Positions 5,189-7,181 of a stretch of 7,181 bases of DNA are shown piece by piece. Within the stretch, counting starts at the first letter, position 1; each line of letters opens with the position of its first letter. The translations under genes were made by a program, and so were the position numbers. This DNA is from Burkholderiales bacterium (GTDB taxonomy: Bacteria; Pseudomonadota; Gammaproteobacteria; Burkholderiales; CAIKXV01). The DNA is taken from the NCBI GenBank assembly GCA_014379045.1, contig JACMMK010000171.1, forward strand, positions 1 through 7,181, in the 5' to 3' direction. Under the pieces are notes generated by a model. That model was given only the letters and a program-made list of their open reading frames with translations. It did no database searches and was not told the origin of the DNA.

Positions 5189-6196
5189 ATGAAACGATCG
5201 AATGAACGCCCGCTGCGGGCATGGCTGAGTGTCCTTGCGGTGACCGGGGCGATCGCTCCGTTGGGCGCCTCGGCGCAGACCGACCCGGCGAAGGATTTCC
5301 CGACGCGTCCGCTGCGCATCATGGGGCAGGGCGTCGGCAGCACCGCCGACTACCTCTCGCGCGTGATCGGCCAGAAGCTCACCGAGCGCTGGGGACAGCC
5401 GGTGCTGATCGACAACCGCGCCGGCGCCGGCGGCACGATTCCGACCGAGGTCGCGGTGAAGGCCAACCCGGACGGCCACACGCTGGTGATGGGCCATGCC
5501 GGACCGATGGTGAGCGCGGTCAGCCTGTATCCGAAACTTTCGTACGACCCGACGCGCGATCTGCAGCCGATCACGATGGTCGCGCAGGGGGTCACCGCGC
5601 TCGTGGTCAACGCCTCGCTGCCGATCCAGAACGTGAAGGACCTGATCGCCTATGCCAAGCAGAAAGGCCGGTTGACCTACGCCTCGGCGGGCAACGGCAC
5701 CATCAGTCATCTGTCCGGCGAATTGTTCAATCGCGTCGCCGGCATCGAGATGGAACACATCCCGTACAAGAGCGCGGGCTTCGCGTTGACCGCGCTGATC
5801 TCGGGGGAAGTGACCGCCTCGTTCCTGTCGCCAGTCACGGTCGCCGGGCAGTTGAAGGCTGGAGGCTTGGCGAAGATCAGGCCGTTGACGGTGTCGAGTC
5901 CGAAGCGCTTCATCGGCGCGCCCGACATCCCCGGGTCGGCCGAGTCCGGACTGCCGCAGTTCGAAGCGAAGCTCTGGTTCGGCCTGTTCACCACCGCGAA
6001 GACGCCGAAGCCGATCGTGCAGAAGCTGCATCAGGCGATCACCGAGATCCTCAACATGCCCGAGGTGCGCGAGACGATCCTGCGCCAGGGCATCGAGGTA
6101 GTGCCGTCGTCGCCCGAGGAACTGGGCCGCTTCGTCAATGCCGAGCTCGCGCGCTGGACGCCGATCATCAAGGCGGCCGGCATCAGCGCCGACTGA
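5189..6196 (+). CDS. Bug/TctC-type periplasmic solute receptor 3 with a shortened first ligand loop
   Basis: A 335-residue receptor. Signal peptide: basic start (K2, R3, R7, R10), hydrophobic residues 11-27 and cleavage after ASA (29), leaving QTDPAKDFPTRPLRI. Family signatures follow: DNRAGAGGTIPTE (75-87), NPDGHTLVM (93-101), YASAGNGTISHLSGE (164-178), HIPYKSAGFALTALISGEV and the C-terminal WTPIIKAAGI. The first ligand loop is odd: RIMGQGVGSTADYLSR (43-58) is one residue shorter than the same stretch in receptors 1 and 2, and lacks the usual VPFPAGG. The loop Asp is D54. The second loop is the classic form. This mixture suggests a different ligand at the first loop. The start is fixed by GGAGGAG at 5176-5182, 6 bases upstream. 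It lies 49 bases before the aldo/keto reductase and is likely cotranscribed with it. Confidence 0.92.
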   Translation: MKRSNERPLRAWLSVLAVTGAIAPLGASAQTDPAKDFPTRPLRIMGQGVGSTADYLSRVIGQKLTERWGQPVLIDNRAGAGGTIPTEVAVKANPDGHTLVMGHAGPMVSAVSLYPKLSYDPTRDLQPITMVAQGVTALVVNASLPIQNVKDLIAYAKQKGRLTYASAGNGTISHLSGELFNRVAGIEMEHIPYKSAGFALTALISGEVTASFLSPVTVAGQLKAGGLAKIRPLTVSSPKRFIGAPDIPGSAESGLPQFEAKLWFGLFTTAKTPKPIVQKLHQAITEILNMPEVRETILRQGIEVVPSSPEELGRFVNAELARWTPIIKAAGISAD

Positions 6197-6245
6197 CGCT
6201 CCCCACTGACCTTACCCCACGACCGCCGCACAGAGGCATCGAGCC

Positions 6246-7181
6246 ATGGAACTTCGCACACTCGGGCAGCAGGGGCTTCGCGTCTCGGCGATCGGTCTGG
6301 GCATGGGCAGCACGACGACGAACTTCGGCGAGCGCGATGCGCAGGTGCAGGTCGACACGATGCGTCGGGCCCTCGATCTCGGGGTGAACTTCCTCGACTC
6401 GTCGGACGCCTATCAGCAGGGACGTCACGAGCGGCTGATCGCCGAGGCGATCGAGGGGCGCCGCGACGAGGCGATCGTCGTGTCGAAATTCGGCAATCTC
6501 GATCTGCCCGGTGGCAAGAAGGGATACAACGGCCGACCTGAGTACGTGCCGGTCGCTTGCGAGCGCAGCCTGAAGCAGCTCGGCGTCGACACGATCGACC
6601 TCTACTACCTGCACCGGATCGATGCCGACGTACCGATCGAGGACACCGTCGGTGCAATGGCGGCGCTGGTGCGTCAAGGCAAGGTCCGGTATCTGGGATT
6701 GTGCGAGGCAGGCGCGCAGTCGCTTCGCCTCGCGCATGCCACGCACCCGATCAGTGCGCTGCAGACCGAGTACTCGCTGTGGGAGCGACATGTCGAGGGC
6801 GAGATCCTGCCGGTGTGCCGCGAACTGGGCATCGGCTTCGTGCCCTACTCGCCGCTCGGACGCGGGCTGCTGACCGGGCGGGTGCGCTCGCTCGACGACA
6901 TCGCGCCCAACGACCGGCGGCGCATCCATCCGCGCTTTCATGCCGGCAACATCGAGAAGAACCTCGAGCTGCTCGCACCGCTCGAGCGCGTCGCCGCGGC
7001 GCACGGCGTCACCACCGCGCAGGTCGCGCTGGCCTGGCTGCTCGCGCAGGGCGACGACATCGTGCCGATCCCCGGCACCAAGCAGCAGGCCTTCCTCGAG
7101 CAGAACGCCGCCGCCGTCGATCTCGTGCTGTCGTCGACCGACCTCGACGACCTGTCCGACGCATTCCGTCCGGGGGCAGGC
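6246..7181 (+). CDS. Aldo/keto reductase, AKR13-like, cut by the right edge
   Basis: 312 residues are present and the frame is still open at the window end; family members are usually about 320-335, so only a short tail is missing. It is a cytoplasmic NADPH-dependent carbonyl reductase with a (beta/alpha)8 barrel. The N-terminus, LGQQGLRVSAIGLGMGS (6-22), is typical. The catalytic tetrad is complete: D51 and Y56 (NFLDSSDAY), K81 (VVSKFG) and H123 (YYLHRID). Cofactor-binding parts are visible as PYSPLGRGLLTGR (200-212) and VPIPGTKQQAFLEQN (273-287). The ribosome site is AGAGG at 6232-6236, 9 bases upstream. It follows receptor 3 after 49 bases and is probably in the same transcript. Placement next to a hydrolase and a Rid protein suggests reduction of an aldehyde or ketone intermediate. 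Its substrate cannot be inferred, because the family is broad. Confidence 0.93.
   Translation, partial: MELRTLGQQGLRVSAIGLGMGSTTTNFGERDAQVQVDTMRRALDLGVNFLDSSDAYQQGRHERLIAEAIEGRRDEAIVVSKFGNLDLPGGKKGYNGRPEYVPVACERSLKQLGVDTIDLYYLHRIDADVPIEDTVGAMAALVRQGKVRYLGLCEAGAQSLRLAHATHPISALQTEYSLWERHVEGEILPVCRELGIGFVPYSPLGRGLLTGRVRSLDDIAPNDRRRIHPRFHAGNIEKNLELLAPLERVAAAHGVTTAQVALAWLLAQGDDIVPIPGTKQQAFLEQNAAAVDLVLSSTDLDDLSDAFRPGAG

Noticed and set aside
5027..6031. - strand open frame opposite receptor 3
   Set aside because: Antisense shadow without start signals or recognisable domains.
1..7181. Search for CRISPR repeats, tRNA/rRNA, insertion-sequence ends or a transposase
   Set aside because: No regularly spaced repeats, cloverleaf-like segments, terminal inverted repeats or transposase motifs were seen.

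Overview
The window is GC-rich, dense DNA that most resembles a chromosome of the Burkholderiales (Betaproteobacteria). The main reason is three periplasmic solute receptors of the Bug/TctC type in a row without membrane partners, a pattern typical of Bordetella, Achromobacter, Cupriavidus and relatives. This taxonomic call is inference; there is no rRNA or marker gene.

Layout: positions 1-105 hold what looks like the last 34 codons of a + strand gene, possibly a PLP aminotransferase. Positions 106-427 carry no gene I can support. A FadR/FCD-type GntR regulator is on the - strand (428-1105). A 269-bp divergent intergenic region follows, with four perfect copies of the heptamer ATTGGTT/AACCAAT plus a separate perfect 6-3-6 palindrome. 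Then comes a + strand gene series: an alpha/beta hydrolase of the 2,6-dihydropseudooxynicotine (DHPON) hydrolase type (1375-2499), Bug receptor 1 (2628-3590), a RidA-like protein (3659-4054), Bug receptor 2 (4054-5088, start overlapping the ridA-like stop), Bug receptor 3 (5189-6196) and an aldo/keto reductase running off the right edge (6246-7181).

How the parts may work together (inference): the receptors would bind a small organic acid or related compound in the periplasm. No TctA/TctB membrane subunits are visible. The hydrolase would cleave a C-C, ester or amide bond, the Rid-like protein would handle a reactive or enamine/imine-like intermediate, and the reductase would reduce a carbonyl product. 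The GntR protein would sense substrate or intermediate and repress both itself and the cluster through the ATTGGTT sites. The substrate cannot be read from the sequence. No mobile element, CRISPR array, tRNA or rRNA was seen. The best leads are the operator cluster, the uncharacterised catabolic gene set, the Arg-less Rid protein and the atypical receptor binding loops.
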